Assembly (NCBI RefSeq): GCF_020594515.1
Contig: NZ_JAJCTH010000009.1
Span: 106,386-170,385 of the forward strand
Origin: Rhodoferax sp. U2-2l
GTDB taxonomy: Bacteria; Pseudomonadota; Gammaproteobacteria; Burkholderiales; Burkholderiaceae_C
Length of the DNA stretch: 64,000 bases
Direction: 5' to 3'
How positions within the stretch are numbered: position 1 is the first letter of the stretch; the number at the start of each line of letters is the position of its first letter. This document shows positions 1 to 9,320 of the stretch, piece by piece. Under the pieces are notes generated by a model that worked only from the letters and a program-made list of their open reading frames with translations, was not told the DNA's origin and made no database searches. A program made the translations under genes and the position numbers.

Positions 1-2
1 GC

Positions 3-560
3 CTGCGTGAGCCGCACAGCCAGCTGGCGGTGCCGGTGCTGTCGGCTGGGCGGTTGCTGGGGGTGTTATTTGTTGAAAGTCCGCTCGATCTGAGGTTCAG
101 TTTTGAAGACGAAGACGTGTTGGTGGCAGTGGCCGGCCATCTGGGCGCCGCCATCGAACGGATGCAGGACACCCCCGATCACGCCGACAGCGACGATGAC
201 GACGCCCCCACATCAGCCACGGCGGCGGTGACCGGTGCCGTTTTGCAGGTACGTCATTTCCACGCCAATGGCAGCATCTTTCTGAATGACGTTTACCTCA
301 TCAAGGGTGTGGCCGGGGCGATTTTCTGGAAGCTGGTGTGTGACCATGCACGACAAGGCCGCACCGAGTTCTCGAACCGGGAACTCCGGCTGGATGCCAC
401 CCTGGGCTTGCCTGATGTGACCGACAACCTGGACGCCCGCCTGTTGTTGTTGCAACGCCGCCTTGCCGAACACTGCCCCCAGATCCAGATGGAAAAAACG
501 GGCCGGGGCCGCTTCAGGCTGAACGTCGACTGCCCGCTGGAGCTGGTGGACGTCGCCTGA
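3..560 (+). CDS. GAF-domain regulator, C-terminal part (5' end outside window)
   Basis: The frame is open from the window edge (it reads L-R-E-P-H-S-Q-L-A-V-P), so this is the 3' part of a longer gene; the GTG at 30 is internal. The first ~55 residues look like the end of a GAF sensor domain (pattern SQLAVPVLSAGRLLGVLFVES, then an acidic linker). After a DSDDDD-rich spacer, the last ~110 residues look like a winged-helix output domain (N-R-E-L-R-L-D..LGLP..DNLDARLLLLQRRL..KTGRGRFRL). It is probably a ligand-sensing transcriptional regulator or signalling protein. The ligand cannot be told from this piece. It converges on the hemerythrin gene with a 14-nt gap. Confidence 0.6.
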   Translation: MREPHSQLAVPVLSAGRLLGVLFVESPLDLRFSFEDEDVLVAVAGHLGAAIERMQDTPDHADSDDDDAPTSATAAVTGAVLQVRHFHANGSIFLNDVYLIKGVAGAIFWKLVCDHARQGRTEFSNRELRLDATLGLPDVTDNLDARLLLLQRRLAEHCPQIQMEKTGRGRFRLNVDCPLELVDVA

Positions 561-574
561 CAACCCAGCCGATG

Positions 575-1312
575 TCAAACCGCGACCGGATCAGGCACGG
601 ACGTCAGACCCAGGCTGTGTGTGAGTTTGGCCCATGCGCGGGTCGTGAGGTGGGCTTTCACCATGGCCAGGGTGGCCTCAAAGACCGGGGCGGGTGCGTG
701 CGTCTGCATGTCCTTGAACAGCGCGGTGCGCTCAGCCGGGTTCATGGAAGGCACCAACCAGCGCAGCACCAACATCATCTCGTCGGGCGGGATCGACGCC
801 AGCAGCCGGTCATGTAAGGCCAGCAGTTCGGCGTCGGTATACCGTGCCCACAACACGGCGTTGTGCGCTGTTTCTTCCACCTGCATATGCTGGAAGTTGT
901 CGGCGACAAACAGCGCCAGGTCGCGGTACAGGTTCAACGCGGCCGCCGCAGCCTCCTGGCCCGCAGCAGTTTGGGTCAACCCTGCCAGCTTGACTTTGAG
1001 CTGGGCGATGCGGGCCATGTGTTCCTCATGGTCATGGGTGATGGCGGCACTGGCACCTGCCGCCCGCGCTTCGATGGCCACATGCACAAAGTCGTTTTCG
1101 TGCTGCACATGGCTGGCGCAGAAGTCCAGCATGGTGTCGATGCGGGCGCTGACGGCGCTGATCTCGTCGGGGTCGTCCATGTCCAGCCGACCCAGCGCCA
1201 GCAGGGTCTCGGTCAGCATGGCGCGCAGGGCCTTGTGGATGCCGGCATACAGATCAACGCGTGCGGGTTCGGCAGCGGCGACGGCTTGCAGTTCACGGGA
1301 ATCAAATTTCAT
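575..1312 (-). CDS. hemerythrin-like (HHE) domain protein, 245 aa
   Basis: A helical protein with His/Glu clusters placed as in hemerythrin/HHE domains: FCASHVQHENDFVH, then HDHEEHMARI, then FQHMQVEE. Such proteins bind a di-iron centre and are linked to O2, NO or iron handling. The frame opens further upstream, but I chose ATG 1310-1312 (MKFDSREL) because an AGAAAGAAG Shine-Dalgarno lies just before it and the upstream 21 codons look non-coding. The C-terminal half (SIPPDEMMLVLRWLVPSMNPAERTALFKDM) is predicted helical and not assigned. No operon partner is visible. A physiological role in oxygen or NO sensing is inference. Confidence 0.7.
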   Translation of the reverse strand: MKFDSRELQAVAAAEPARVDLYAGIHKALRAMLTETLLALGRLDMDDPDEISAVSARIDTMLDFCASHVQHENDFVHVAIEARAAGASAAITHDHEEHMARIAQLKVKLAGLTQTAAGQEAAAAALNLYRDLALFVADNFQHMQVEETAHNAVLWARYTDAELLALHDRLLASIPPDEMMLVLRWLVPSMNPAERTALFKDMQTHAPAPVFEATLAMVKAHLTTRAWAKLTHSLGLTSVPDPVAV

Positions 1313-1497
1313 GGTGCTTCTTTCTGGGCAACAAGGCCCGGTAGGGTCAATGGTCAAAGATGCCCCATGCATCAACGACCATGAAAAGAAGTCTAAAAAT
1401 CCGTTCCGTCACGCGCTGCTAAATATTGCTTACGGCGGTGCTAAGCAAGTCCTAGAAAAATGCTAAAAATTTCCTAAACCTCCGTTGTGCGTCGGAT

Positions 1498-3099
1498 TCA
1501 GGGCGGCTGGTGTTGCGACGCCTTGATCATGTCAGCCGCTTTCTCGGCAATCATCATCACCGGCGCGTTGGTGTTGCCGCTGACGATGCACGGCATGATG
1601 GACGCGTCCACCACGCGCAGGCCCTGGATGCCGCGCACGCGCAATTGCGCGTCCACCACGTCTTGATCGGTGTTGCCCATGCGGCAGGTGCCCACCGGGT
1701 GGTAGATGGAGTCGGCGTGGTCGCGGATCACCTGCTCGATCTGCTCATCGGTCTGCGCAATCGCCGTGGTGGCCAGTTCGCGCCCGCCAAACTTGGCCAG
1801 GGCGGGTTGTTTCAGGATGCCGCGCATCAGTTTGAAGCCGCGAATCAGGCGGTCCATGTCGTCGCGGTGGCTCAAGAAGTCGGGGTCGATCAACGGCAGC
1901 GCCATCGGGTCCTTGCTGGCCAGTTGCAGGCTGCCTTGACTCTTGGGGCGCAGCAGGCACACGTGGCATGACAGGCCATGCCCCCAAGTGAGCGTGCGGC
2001 CATGGTTGATGAGCTTGCCAATGACAAAGTGCAGTTGCAGGTCGGGCGTGGCCTCACCGGGCTGGCTCTTGATGAAGCCGCCAGCCTCGGCAAAGTTGGT
2101 GGTGAGTTTGCCGGTGCGGTGCTGGCGCCACTGCATCACACCCTTCAGGGTATCGATGCCACCCGCCACCGACAGGCCAAACAGCTCGGTGTTGTTAGGT
2201 ACATGCACCACTTGCACCACATCAGGGTGGTCATGCAGATGCTGGCCGACGCCGGGCAGATCGTGCTGGGTGGCGATGCCTTTGTCCACCAGATGGGCAT
2301 GCGGACCAATACCCGAGAGCATCAGGATTTGCGGCGACTGGATGGCCCCGGCGCAGAGCAGCACTTCGCGCTGGCAGTTGAGCTGTTTGAGCTGCCCGTC
2401 CTGCACAAACTCCACCCCCACGGCGCGTTTTTTTTCCAGCAGGATGCGCGTGACCTGGGCGCCGGTGAACACCTGCAGGTTCGGGCGCTTCAACGCTGGC
2501 GTCAGGTAAGCCTTGGCGGCGCTGCAGCGCTCGCCTTTCTTGTGGGTCACCTGGTACTGGCCCACACCTTCCTGGCTGGCGCCGTTGAAGTCCGGGTTGA
2601 TCTTGAAGCCAGCTTGCGCGCCCGCCTGCACAAACCGCAGGCCAAACGGGTTGGGGCTGTGCAAATCCATCACATTGAGCGGGCCGCCCGTGCCGTGAAA
2701 GGCGTCGGCACCGCGCTCGTTGTGTTCGGATTTCTTGAAGTAGGGCAACACATCGGCCCAGCCCCAGCCCGGGTTGCCCAGCGCGGCCCAATGGTCGTAG
2801 TCCTGCCGCTGGCCGCGGATGTAACACATGGCATTGATCGAACTGGAGCCGCCCAGCACCTTGCCACGCGGCTGGTAGCCGCGGCGCCCGTTCAGGCCGG
2901 GTTGCGGCACCGTGTTCATGCCCCAGCCCGCCAGACTGAACTTGGCCATCACCGCCAGCCCGGCCGGGCAGTGGATCAGCACGCTGCGGTCGGGCGGCCC
3001 GGCTTCCAGCAGCGCCACGGTGATGTCGGGGTTTTCTGACAGGCGCGCGGCCAGCACGCAGCCCGCCGAGCCGCCGCCGATGATGAGGTAGTCAAACAT
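1498..3099 (-). CDS. GMC-family FAD-dependent oxidoreductase (choline dehydrogenase-like), 533 aa
   Basis: A flavoprotein oxidising an alcohol substrate. Visible are the FAD-binding GGGSAG (residues 8-13) near the N-terminus, the first GMC signature region [13 protein letters not shown], the second signature [15 protein letters not shown], and the C-terminal catalytic segments HPVGTCRMG (His) and [19 protein letters not shown] (Asn). The length fits the BetA/alcohol dehydrogenase group. Start ATG 3097-3099 has GGAGAGA upstream; a longer frame to 3204 lacks support. No betB, betI or transporter gene lies next to it, so choline is not a safe substrate call; a broad alcohol dehydrogenase is equally likely. 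Confidence 0.85.
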   Translation of the reverse strand: MFDYLIIGGGSAGCVLAARLSENPDITVALLEAGPPDRSVLIHCPAGLAVMAKFSLAGWGMNTVPQPGLNGRRGYQPRGKVLGGSSSINAMCYIRGQRQDYDHWAALGNPGWGWADVLPYFKKSEHNERGADAFHGTGGPLNVMDLHSPNPFGLRFVQAGAQAGFKINPDFNGASQEGVGQYQVTHKKGERCSAAKAYLTPALKRPNLQVFTGAQVTRILLEKKRAVGVEFVQDGQLKQLNCQREVLLCAGAIQSPQILMLSGIGPHAHLVDKGIATQHDLPGVGQHLHDHPDVVQVVHVPNNTELFGLSVAGGIDTLKGVMQWRQHRTGKLTTNFAEAGGFIKSQPGEATPDLQLHFVIGKLINHGRTLTWGHGLSCHVCLLRPKSQGSLQLASKDPMALPLIDPDFLSHRDDMDRLIRGFKLMRGILKQPALAKFGGRELATTAIAQTDEQIEQVIRDHADSIYHPVGTCRMGNTDQDVVDAQLRVRGIQGLRVVDASIMPCIVSGNTNAPVMMIAEKAADMIKASQHQPP

Positions 3100-3242
3100 G
3101 AAGTTCTCTCCGGGCACGGCCTGGCGCCAGGTCTGGAGCCGGGTCGAGGTGCCTGACAGGCAGGTTAGCGCAAATCTCCCAGGGCTTTTAGAGGCTGCCC
3201 CCAAGCGCCAGGGGCGCGCGCGCTTTCGGGCATGATGGCGGG

Positions 3243-4352
3243 GTGAATACCTCCTCTACATCTCCTTTTTTGACGGCCAGCGCGACCGCGGGCCACCCCT
3301 ACCAGGCGCTGACCCCCGACGTGGTGCAGGACGCGCTGGCCAGCATCGGCCTGTATGGCGATGGTCGCCAGATGGCGCTCAACTCCTATGAAAACCGCGT
3401 CTATCAGCTGCACCTGGAAGATGGCCGGCTGGTGGTGGCCAAGTTTTACCGCCCCGAGCGCTGGAGCGAGGCGCAGATTCTGGAAGAACACGCCTTTTCA
3501 GCCGAACTGATGGCCGCTGAGATCCCGGTGATCGGGCCGATGGTGGTGCAGGGCCAGACCTTGCACCACTTTGGCGGCTTTGCGTTCAGCGTCAGCCCCA
3601 GCCGGGGTGGCCGGGGGCCCGAGCTGGACGACCCGGATGTGCTGGAATGGATCGGCCGGTTTCTGGCGCGCATCCATACCGTGGGGGAAGCCAAGCCGTT
3701 TGCCGTGCGCCCTGCGCTGGATGTGCACACCTTTGGCATCGAGCCGCGCGAGTGGCTGCTGGCCCACGATAAGGTGCCGCTGGATGTGTTGTCCACCTGG
3801 GAAAAGGCCTCGGCCCGCGCACTGGCGTTGATGGCATCCAGCCCCTTGGGGGTTAACGCCGGTGGTCAAACAGGCCTGAAAGCCCTGGCCCGCGATGACG
3901 AAAGCGACGACGAGCCCGACAGTGCGCTACGCTGCCTGCGCCTGCACGGCGACTGCCACCCGGGCAACATCTTGTGGACGCCGCTGGACGCGCCAGCCAG
4001 CAGCTTGCCCGGCCCGCATTTTGTCGATCTGGACGACGCGCGCATGGGCCCGGCGGTGCAAGACCTGTGGATGCTGCTCAGCGGGGACCGCGCCCAGCGC
4101 ACCCGGCAACTGGGCGCGCTGGTGGATGGTTATGAGCAGTTCCGCCCGTTTGACCGGCGCGAGTTGGCGCTGATCGAGCCGCTACGCACGCTGCGCCTGA
4201 TCCACTACAGCGCCTGGCTGGCGCGGCGCTGGGATGACCCGATCTTTGCCATCAACTTCCCGTGGTTCGGCTCCAGCGACTACTGGCAAGGCCAGGTGCA
4301 GATGCTGCAAGAACAGATCGAAGCCCTACAGGAAGAGCCGCTGGTGGTGTAA
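3243..4352 (+). CDS. srkA: SrkA/YihE-type stress-response serine/threonine kinase, 369 aa
   Basis: A cytosolic protein kinase of the aminoglycoside-phosphotransferase fold that counteracts stress-induced death in E. coli (SrkA/RdoA). Visible are N-L-E/N-R-V-Y-Q early strands (SYENRVYQL), the catalytic HGDCHPGN at residues 235-242, the metal-binding VDLDDARMGPAVQD, and the C-terminal family signature W-L-A-R-R-W-D-D-P-I-F..FPWFGSSDYW. The start is GTG 3243 because no in-frame ATG precedes the conserved region. Odd: a Gly- and Asp-rich insertion (about residues 203-225, ending DDESDDEPD) just before the catalytic loop is not expected in the family. It is divergent from the GMC oxidoreductase and convergent with hsp20. 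Confidence 0.88.
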   Translation: MNTSSTSPFLTASATAGHPYQALTPDVVQDALASIGLYGDGRQMALNSYENRVYQLHLEDGRLVVAKFYRPERWSEAQILEEHAFSAELMAAEIPVIGPMVVQGQTLHHFGGFAFSVSPSRGGRGPELDDPDVLEWIGRFLARIHTVGEAKPFAVRPALDVHTFGIEPREWLLAHDKVPLDVLSTWEKASARALALMASSPLGVNAGGQTGLKALARDDESDDEPDSALRCLRLHGDCHPGNILWTPLDAPASSLPGPHFVDLDDARMGPAVQDLWMLLSGDRAQRTRQLGALVDGYEQFRPFDRRELALIEPLRTLRLIHYSAWLARRWDDPIFAINFPWFGSSDYWQGQVQMLQEQIEALQEEPLVV

Positions 4353-4375
4353 CACCGTGCCAGCGGGCGCTGCGT

Positions 4376-4807
4376 TCACTCGATGGTGAGTTTTTGCGCC
4401 AGATTGGCGGCCAGCTTCTTGGGCAGCGTCAGGGTCAGCACACCGTTCTCGAACTTGGCTTTGGCCTGTGCCTGTTCAATGTCCATCGGCAACTGGAAGC
4501 TGCGTGACACCTCGCCAAAATAGCGCTCGCTGCGCAGCACGGTGTCGTTGTCGCCGGTGCTGTCTTGCTGTTTCACCTCGGCCTGCAGGGTGACCAAGTT
4601 GCCATCGACCGACACGTGAATGTCCTCTTTGGGCACGCCCGGAATTTCAGCGTGGACGGTGTACGCGTCTTTGGATTCCTTGACATCCACCTTGATCTGC
4701 GCGGGCGTGGGCAGCGGGTCGCCGTGCAGGGGCCGGACATAAAAGGCAGGCGCAATGTCGCGGAAAAAATCGTTCAAAAGATAGCTGCGGTTGGCTAAAG
4801 CGCTCAT
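4376..4807 (-). CDS. Hsp20/alpha-crystallin small heat-shock protein, 143 aa
   Basis: An ATP-independent holdase chaperone that binds unfolding proteins. The alpha-crystallin domain spans roughly residues 40-135, with the EIPGVPKEDIHVSVDGN segment, SERYFGEVSRSFQLP and the closing GVLTLTLPK motif; the N-terminus is short. Start ATG 4805-4807 (MSALANRSYLL) has AGGAG nine bases upstream, and the longer open frame to 4999 overlaps the promoter. A good sigma-32-type promoter lies upstream (4879-4907), supporting heat induction. It sits downstream of the FKBP isomerase gene on the same strand, separated by 157 nt that contain that promoter, so it is probably independently transcribed. Confidence 0.92.
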   Translation of the reverse strand: MSALANRSYLLNDFFRDIAPAFYVRPLHGDPLPTPAQIKVDVKESKDAYTVHAEIPGVPKEDIHVSVDGNLVTLQAEVKQQDSTGDNDTVLRSERYFGEVSRSFQLPMDIEQAQAKAKFENGVLTLTLPKKLAANLAQKLTIE

Positions 4808-4878
4808 TTGGATTCTCCTGGAAGGTTGGCAACATTCTGAAAACCCGCCGCGAAAGCGCCACGGGCTTCCACTGCTGC

Positions 4879-4907
4879 AAATGAGGTGAATCCGCCTGTT
4901 TTTCAAG
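4879..4907 (-). promoter_or_regulatory. sigma-32 (heat-shock) promoter of the hsp20 gene
   Basis: Read on the minus strand: CTTGAAA (4907-4901), a 14-nt spacer, then CCTCATTT (4886-4879). This matches the RpoH consensus CTTGAAA-N13-15-CCCCATNT with one or two mismatches. The expected start is near 4872, giving a leader of about 65 nt before the hsp20 ATG. Confidence 0.7.
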
Positions 4908-4916
4908 ACCTTGCAG

Positions 4917-4934
4917 CAAGCACGTACGTGCTTG
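4917..4934. repeat. 18-bp perfect palindrome between FKBP and hsp20 genes
   Basis: CAAGCACG-TACG-TGCTTG style perfect dyad lies 30 nt downstream of the FKBP stop and just upstream of the sigma-32 promoter. It could be a regulator operator or the stem of an FKBP 3' hairpin; there is no T-tract after it. The function is unknown. Confidence 0.5.
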
Positions 4935-4964
4935 TACGCAGGGCCTGTGCGCAGCCGCAGCGGT

Positions 4965-5408
4965 TTATTGGCCGTTGATGCCCAGCAGCTCCACCTCAAA
5001 CAGCAGCGTGGCGTTGGGCGGGATCACGCCACCGGCGCCCCGGGCACCGTAGGCGATGGCTGCCGGGCAGGTGAGCTTGGCTTGGCCGCCCACCTTCATG
5101 CGCTGCACCCCTTCGGTCCAGCATTTGATGACGTTGCCCAGCGGGAATTCAATGGCCTGGTTGCGTTTGTAGGAGCTGTCAAATTCGCGCCCGTCCGGGA
5201 AGGTGCCGCGGTAGTTGACCTTGACCACATCGCTGGCCTTGGGGTTGGCGCCGGTGCCGTCTTTGAGCGAGCGGTACACCAGCCCGCTGGGGGTGACCAC
5301 GGCACCCGCCTCTTTGGCGGCCGCATCCAGCACCGCATCCGCGGCCCAGGCGGTGGACAAGGTGCTCAAAACCGTGGCGAGGAGGGTGGTGCGGAAAACT
5401 GTGTTCAT
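4965..5408 (-). CDS. FKBP-type peptidyl-prolyl cis-trans isomerase, exported, 147 aa
   Basis: Catalyses proline isomerisation during folding, probably in the periplasm. An N-terminal signal peptide (MNTVFRTTLLATVLSTLSTAWA, cleavage near residue 22) is followed by a single FKBP domain with VKVNYRGTFPDGREFDSS, the W of CWTEGVQRMKVGG, and IAYGARGAGGVIPPNATLLFEVELL. Start ATG 5406-5408 was chosen because it begins the signal peptide; the upstream extension to 5510 is not protein-like. It is divergent from the kinase/P-loop gene. The small size resembles FkpA/FklB relatives lacking the dimerisation arm. Confidence 0.9.
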   Translation of the reverse strand: MNTVFRTTLLATVLSTLSTAWAADAVLDAAAKEAGAVVTPSGLVYRSLKDGTGANPKASDVVKVNYRGTFPDGREFDSSYKRNQAIEFPLGNVIKCWTEGVQRMKVGGQAKLTCPAAIAYGARGAGGVIPPNATLLFEVELLGINGQ

Positions 5409-5481
5409 GGGTTGGATGAGGTGGGTGGTGACTAGGCGGCCATTGTCGCCGCCGGGCGCTGGCTCTGGCATCATGTCTGGC

Positions 5482-6996
5482 ATGAAGCCCACCCAGCCGC
5501 CCATGATCACCGCCCTGCTGGCGCCGCAGCGCTACCCGGGCGAGGTGGCGCGGGTCGAGCTGGTCGAGACCCACATCTCCTGGGTGTTGCTGGCCGGGGA
5601 CTTTGCCTACAAGCTTAAAAAGCCGGTCAAGCTGCCTTTTCTGGACTTCAGCACGCTTGCCCTGCGGCATCAGGCTTGTCTGGATGAGTTGCGGCTGAAC
5701 CGCCGCCTGGCGCCTGAGATTTATCTGGACGTGTTGCCGCTGCTTGGCACGCCGCAGGGTCCGCAATGGGCGACGGCGGGTGCGGCAGGCGAGGTGATCG
5801 ACTACGCGGTGCGCATGCGCCGCTTTGATGAGGCCGGGCGGCTGGACCGCGTCTGCCAGCGCGGCGAGCTGCGCCCGGCGCATCTGTCCGATCTGGCCGC
5901 CACGCTGGCCGCTTTCCACGCCGCAGCCGCCAGTGCGCCGCCCGATTCACGTTTTGGCGAACCCGCGCAGGTGCTCGCGCCCATGCTGGACAACGTCACC
6001 GACCTGCAACGCATGCTGCACCCCAACGCGGGTGACGAGGTGGCGCTGCGACTGGCCCGGCTGGAAGCCTGGACCCAATCGCAATTCACCCAGCTGGCGC
6101 CCCTGTTGCGCACGCGCAAGCGTGATGGCCGGGTGCGCGAATGCCACGGTGACCTGCACCTGGCCAACCTGGTGCTGATCCATGGCCGGGTGCGCCTGTT
6201 TGACTGCCTCGAATTCAACGAAGACCTGCGTTGGATCGACGTGACCAGCGACATCGCCTTCACCTACATCGACCTGCTGGAGCACGCCCAGCCGGGGCTG
6301 GCCAACTGGTTCGCCGACCAAGTGATCAGCCACAGCGGCGACGATCAGGCCGCGCTGCTGCTGCGTTTTTACGCGGTGTACCGCTGCCTGGTGCGCGCCA
6401 AGGTGGCGGCCATCCGCGCCAACCAGAGACACACCGACACGGCCGAGGTGCTGGCCGACATCGCGCTGGCCGAGCGCCTGGTCGCGCCCCAGCCGCTGCA
6501 ACTCACCCTCACCCACGGGCTGGCGGGCTGCGGCAAAACCTGGCTCACCGACCGCTGGCTGCAAAGCGATACCCAGCCGCCCACGCTGCGCCTGCGTGCT
6601 GACGTGCAGCGCAAGCGCCTGTTCGGCCTAGCCCCCAACGCGCGCACCGGCGCGGGCGTGAATGCGGGCATCTACACCCCCGAGGCGCACGCACTCACCT
6701 ACGCCCACCTGCGCGAGGTGGCGGCCAGCTGGCTGCGTGCGGGCTGGTCGGTGATCGTGGACGCCACCTTTCTGCGGCGCACCGACCGCGATGCGTTTCA
6801 TGCGCTGGCGCAGGACGTTGGCGCTGGCTTTGCCATCCTGGCGCCGCAGGCCACCCCGGAGCAGCTGCGCCAACGCATCAGCAGCCGCCAAACACAAGGT
6901 CAGGACGCCTCTGAGGCCACGCTGGCGGTGCTGGCGCAACAGCAGCGCGAGTTGGAGCCGCTGGGGGTGGATGAGCTGTTGTGGGTCAGGCGTTGA
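5482..6996 (+). CDS. Fusion of aminoglycoside-phosphotransferase-like kinase and P-loop (AAA_33-type) kinase, 504 aa
   Basis: A two-domain cytosolic protein. The first ~330 residues are an APH/kinase-like domain with the catalytic HGDLHLANL at 222-230 followed by the metal-binding IDVTSDIAF region preceded by RLFDCLEFN. The last ~160 residues are a P-loop nucleotide kinase-like domain with Walker A GLAGCGKT (346-353) and an R-rich lid (RQRISSRQTQG). This architecture is a recurrent proteobacterial family of unknown substrate; resistance to aminoglycosides should not be inferred. Start ATG 5482 (MKPTQPPMITALL); ATG 5473 and 5503 are alternatives, and none has a strong Shine-Dalgarno. The frame stays open upstream to 5215, but that stretch lies over the FKBP gene. 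Confidence 0.8.
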   Translation: MKPTQPPMITALLAPQRYPGEVARVELVETHISWVLLAGDFAYKLKKPVKLPFLDFSTLALRHQACLDELRLNRRLAPEIYLDVLPLLGTPQGPQWATAGAAGEVIDYAVRMRRFDEAGRLDRVCQRGELRPAHLSDLAATLAAFHAAAASAPPDSRFGEPAQVLAPMLDNVTDLQRMLHPNAGDEVALRLARLEAWTQSQFTQLAPLLRTRKRDGRVRECHGDLHLANLVLIHGRVRLFDCLEFNEDLRWIDVTSDIAFTYIDLLEHAQPGLANWFADQVISHSGDDQAALLLRFYAVYRCLVRAKVAAIRANQRHTDTAEVLADIALAERLVAPQPLQLTLTHGLAGCGKTWLTDRWLQSDTQPPTLRLRADVQRKRLFGLAPNARTGAGVNAGIYTPEAHALTYAHLREVAASWLRAGWSVIVDATFLRRTDRDAFHALAQDVGAGFAILAPQATPEQLRQRISSRQTQGQDASEATLAVLAQQQRELEPLGVDELLWVRR

Positions 6997-7018
6997 CCCC
7001 GTCGTCGTGAGGCACGGC

Positions 7019-7054
7019 AAAAAAAAGCCCCGCCAGTCAGTGACCGGCGGGGCT
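7019..7054 (-). terminator. Rho-independent terminator of htpG
   Basis: An 8-bp perfect GC stem (GCCCCGCC 7027-7034 with GGCGGGGC 7046-7053) is followed on the minus strand by eight T. It lies about 70 nt after the htpG stop. Confidence 0.85.
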
Positions 7055-7124
7055 GGGCTGATGGAAGAGCGAACTCTTCAATCGCTATCAGCCACCTCGC
7101 TGAGAGGCTGATGTCTCTCGTCAA

Positions 7125-9125
7125 TCACGCCAGCAGCGCATTCACCCGCTTCACATATGCCGCCGGGTCTTCCGGCAGGCCGCCTTCGGCCAGCAGCGCC
7201 TGGTCGAACAGGATGTGGGCCAGATCGTTGAAGTGCACCGAGCCCTCGAGCTTTTTCACCAGCGCGTGTTCGGCATTGACTTCCAGTACTGGCTTGGTTT
7301 CCGGTGCGGTCTGGCCAGCTTGCTTCAACATGCGGGCCAGCTGGGTGCTCATGCCGTGCTCTTGCACCACCAGGCAAGCGGGCGAATCGACCAGACGGGT
7401 GGTCACGCGCACGTCTTCGGCCTTGTCTTTCAGGGCTTCCTTGAGCTTGGCCAGCAGCGGTTTGAAGGCTTCAGCGGCTTCTTCGGCGGCTTTTTTCTCG
7501 GTTTCGTCTTGCAGTTTGCCCAGGTCCACCGCGCCCTTGGCCACGCTTTGCAGCGGCGTGCCGTCAAACTCGTACAGGTAGTTCAGCGCCCACTCGTCCA
7601 CGCGGTCGGTCATCAGCAGCACTTCAATGCCCTTCTTCTTGAACACTTCCAGTTGCGGGCTGTTCTTGGCGGCGGCCAGGGTGTCGGCGGTGATGTAGTA
7701 AATGGCCTCCTGGCCCTCTTTCATGCGCGCCTTGTAGTCGGCAAAACTCACCGACACGGTGTCGGTGGTGCTGCTGGCAAAACGCAGCAGCTTGGCAATG
7801 CGCTCCTTGTTGCCAAAGTCTTCGCCCAGGCCTTCTTTGAGCACGGCGCCAAATTCCTTGTAGAACTTGGTGTACTTGCCCGCGTTGGCTTCAGCCTCGG
7901 CTTTTTCTTCGGCAGTTTGCACATCGGTCACGCCATCGGCAGACGCAGCAGCTTCGGGCAGCTTGTCGTGTTTGGCCAGGTCTTCCAGCATGCCCAGCAC
8001 ACGTTTGGTGCAGCCTTCGCGGATGGCTTTCACGTCGCGGCTTTCCTGAAGCAACTCGCGGCTCACGTTCAGCGGCAGGTCGGATGAATCGACCACGCCT
8101 TTGACGAAGCGCAGGTAGGTCGGCATCAGGTTGTCGGCGTCGTCCATGATGAAAACGCGCTTGACGTAGAGCTTGACGCCCGCCGATTTTTCGCGGTTGT
8201 ACAGGTCAAACGGCGCTTTGCCGGGGATGTACAGCAGCTGGGTGTACTCGGTGCTGCCTTCCACGCGGTTGTGGGTGTAGGCCAGCGGCGCCTCGGCGTC
8301 GTGGCTGATCTGTTTGTAAAACTCGTTGTACTCGTCGGACGTGATGTCTTTTTTGGCGCGCGACCAGATGGCGTTGGCCTTGTTGACGGTTTCCCACTCG
8401 CCGGTCTTGACCATGCCACCGGGTTGGCGGCCACCGTTTTCGTCCGATGGGTTGATCAGCTCGCCGTCTTTCCACTCTTCCTTTTCCATCAAGATGGGCA
8501 GGCTGATGTGGTCGGAGTACTTGTTGATGATGCTCTTGATCTTCCAGGCGCTGGCGTATTCCAATGCGTCGTCACGCAGGTGCAGGATCACGCTGGTGCC
8601 ACGCTCGGCGCGCTCCATCGGCTCCACCTCGAAGTTGCCAGCGCCACCGCTGACCCAGCGCACACCTTCGGCAGCGGGCAGCCCGGCGCGGCGTGATTCC
8701 ACCGTGATCTTGTCCGCCACGATGAAGCCCGAGTAAAAGCCCACGCCAAACTGGCCGATCAGCTGGCCTTGCTGGGAAGCATTGGCCTTCTGATCACCGG
8801 TGAGCTTGCTCATGAAGTCTTTGGTGCCGCTCTTGGCGATGGTGCCCAGATGCTCCACCGCTTCGATCTCGCTCATGCCGATGCCGTTGTCGGTGATGGT
8901 CAGCGTTTTGGCGTCCTTGTCAAAGGTGACCTTGACCTTGAGTTCGGAATCGGACTCGTACAACGCGGTGTTGTTGATGGCTTCAAAACGCAGCTTGTCG
9001 CAGGCGTCGGACGCGTTGGAGACCAGCTCGCGCAGGAAAATTTCCTTGTTGGAGTACAGCGAGTGGGTGACCAGGTGCAGCAGTTGCGCCACTTCGGCCT
9101 GGAAGGAAAGGGTTTGTTTGCTCAT
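7125..9125 (-). CDS. htpG: HtpG, bacterial Hsp90 chaperone, 666 aa
   Basis: An ATP-driven homodimeric cytosolic chaperone. The GHKL ATPase motifs are clear: [24 protein letters not shown], and [15 protein letters not shown] within the first 140 residues. The middle domain has the catalytic Arg region ([10 protein letters not shown]) and the C-terminal dimerisation domain is complete. The length is slightly longer than E. coli HtpG. Odd: an Ala/Glu/Lys-rich segment ([21 protein letters not shown]) in the middle domain. It is a single-gene unit: terminator at 7019-7054, a CTTGAA-type heat-shock promoter candidate upstream, and an intrinsic-terminator-like hairpin in its leader. Confidence 0.97.
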   Translation of the reverse strand: MSKQTLSFQAEVAQLLHLVTHSLYSNKEIFLRELVSNASDACDKLRFEAINNTALYESDSELKVKVTFDKDAKTLTITDNGIGMSEIEAVEHLGTIAKSGTKDFMSKLTGDQKANASQQGQLIGQFGVGFYSGFIVADKITVESRRAGLPAAEGVRWVSGGAGNFEVEPMERAERGTSVILHLRDDALEYASAWKIKSIINKYSDHISLPILMEKEEWKDGELINPSDENGGRQPGGMVKTGEWETVNKANAIWSRAKKDITSDEYNEFYKQISHDAEAPLAYTHNRVEGSTEYTQLLYIPGKAPFDLYNREKSAGVKLYVKRVFIMDDADNLMPTYLRFVKGVVDSSDLPLNVSRELLQESRDVKAIREGCTKRVLGMLEDLAKHDKLPEAAASADGVTDVQTAEEKAEAEANAGKYTKFYKEFGAVLKEGLGEDFGNKERIAKLLRFASSTTDTVSVSFADYKARMKEGQEAIYYITADTLAAAKNSPQLEVFKKKGIEVLLMTDRVDEWALNYLYEFDGTPLQSVAKGAVDLGKLQDETEKKAAEEAAEAFKPLLAKLKEALKDKAEDVRVTTRLVDSPACLVVQEHGMSTQLARMLKQAGQTAPETKPVLEVNAEHALVKKLEGSVHFNDLAHILFDQALLAEGGLPEDPAAYVKRVNALLA

Positions 9126-9151
9126 GGGGTTAGCGGTGTTCTCAAAGCATT

Positions 9152-9178
9152 AAAAAAACCAGCACGCCGGGCGGCTGG
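9152..9178 (-). terminator. Terminator-like hairpin with T7 tract in the htpG leader
   Basis: On the minus strand CCAGC (9178-9174) pairs with GCTGG (9163-9159), with an inner CGC/GCG, followed by seven T (9158-9152). It lies 27 nt before the htpG start and downstream of the only heat-shock-like promoter found, so it would sit inside the 5' leader as a possible attenuator. Confidence 0.5.
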
Positions 9179-9197
9179 CACGCAAGCGGGGTAGCAG

Positions 9198-9223
9198 TTG
9201 TGGGCGATCCCGGCAAATTCAAG
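9198..9223 (-). promoter_or_regulatory. Candidate heat-shock promoter of htpG
   Basis: Minus-strand CTTGAA (9223-9218) with a GCCCACAA box (9205-9198) at sigma-32-like spacing. The -35 fits well and the -10 only partly. Supported mainly by htpG being a classical heat-shock gene. Confidence 0.4.
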
Positions 9224-9320
9224 GGCCTCGCCGGGTTTTCTCTGGCCGTGGCCTGGCCTATGACGCTACCGGGCGCAGGCTGGGTACCAACGTGCGTGCC
9301 CAGTCTGGGCGAGTTGACTC

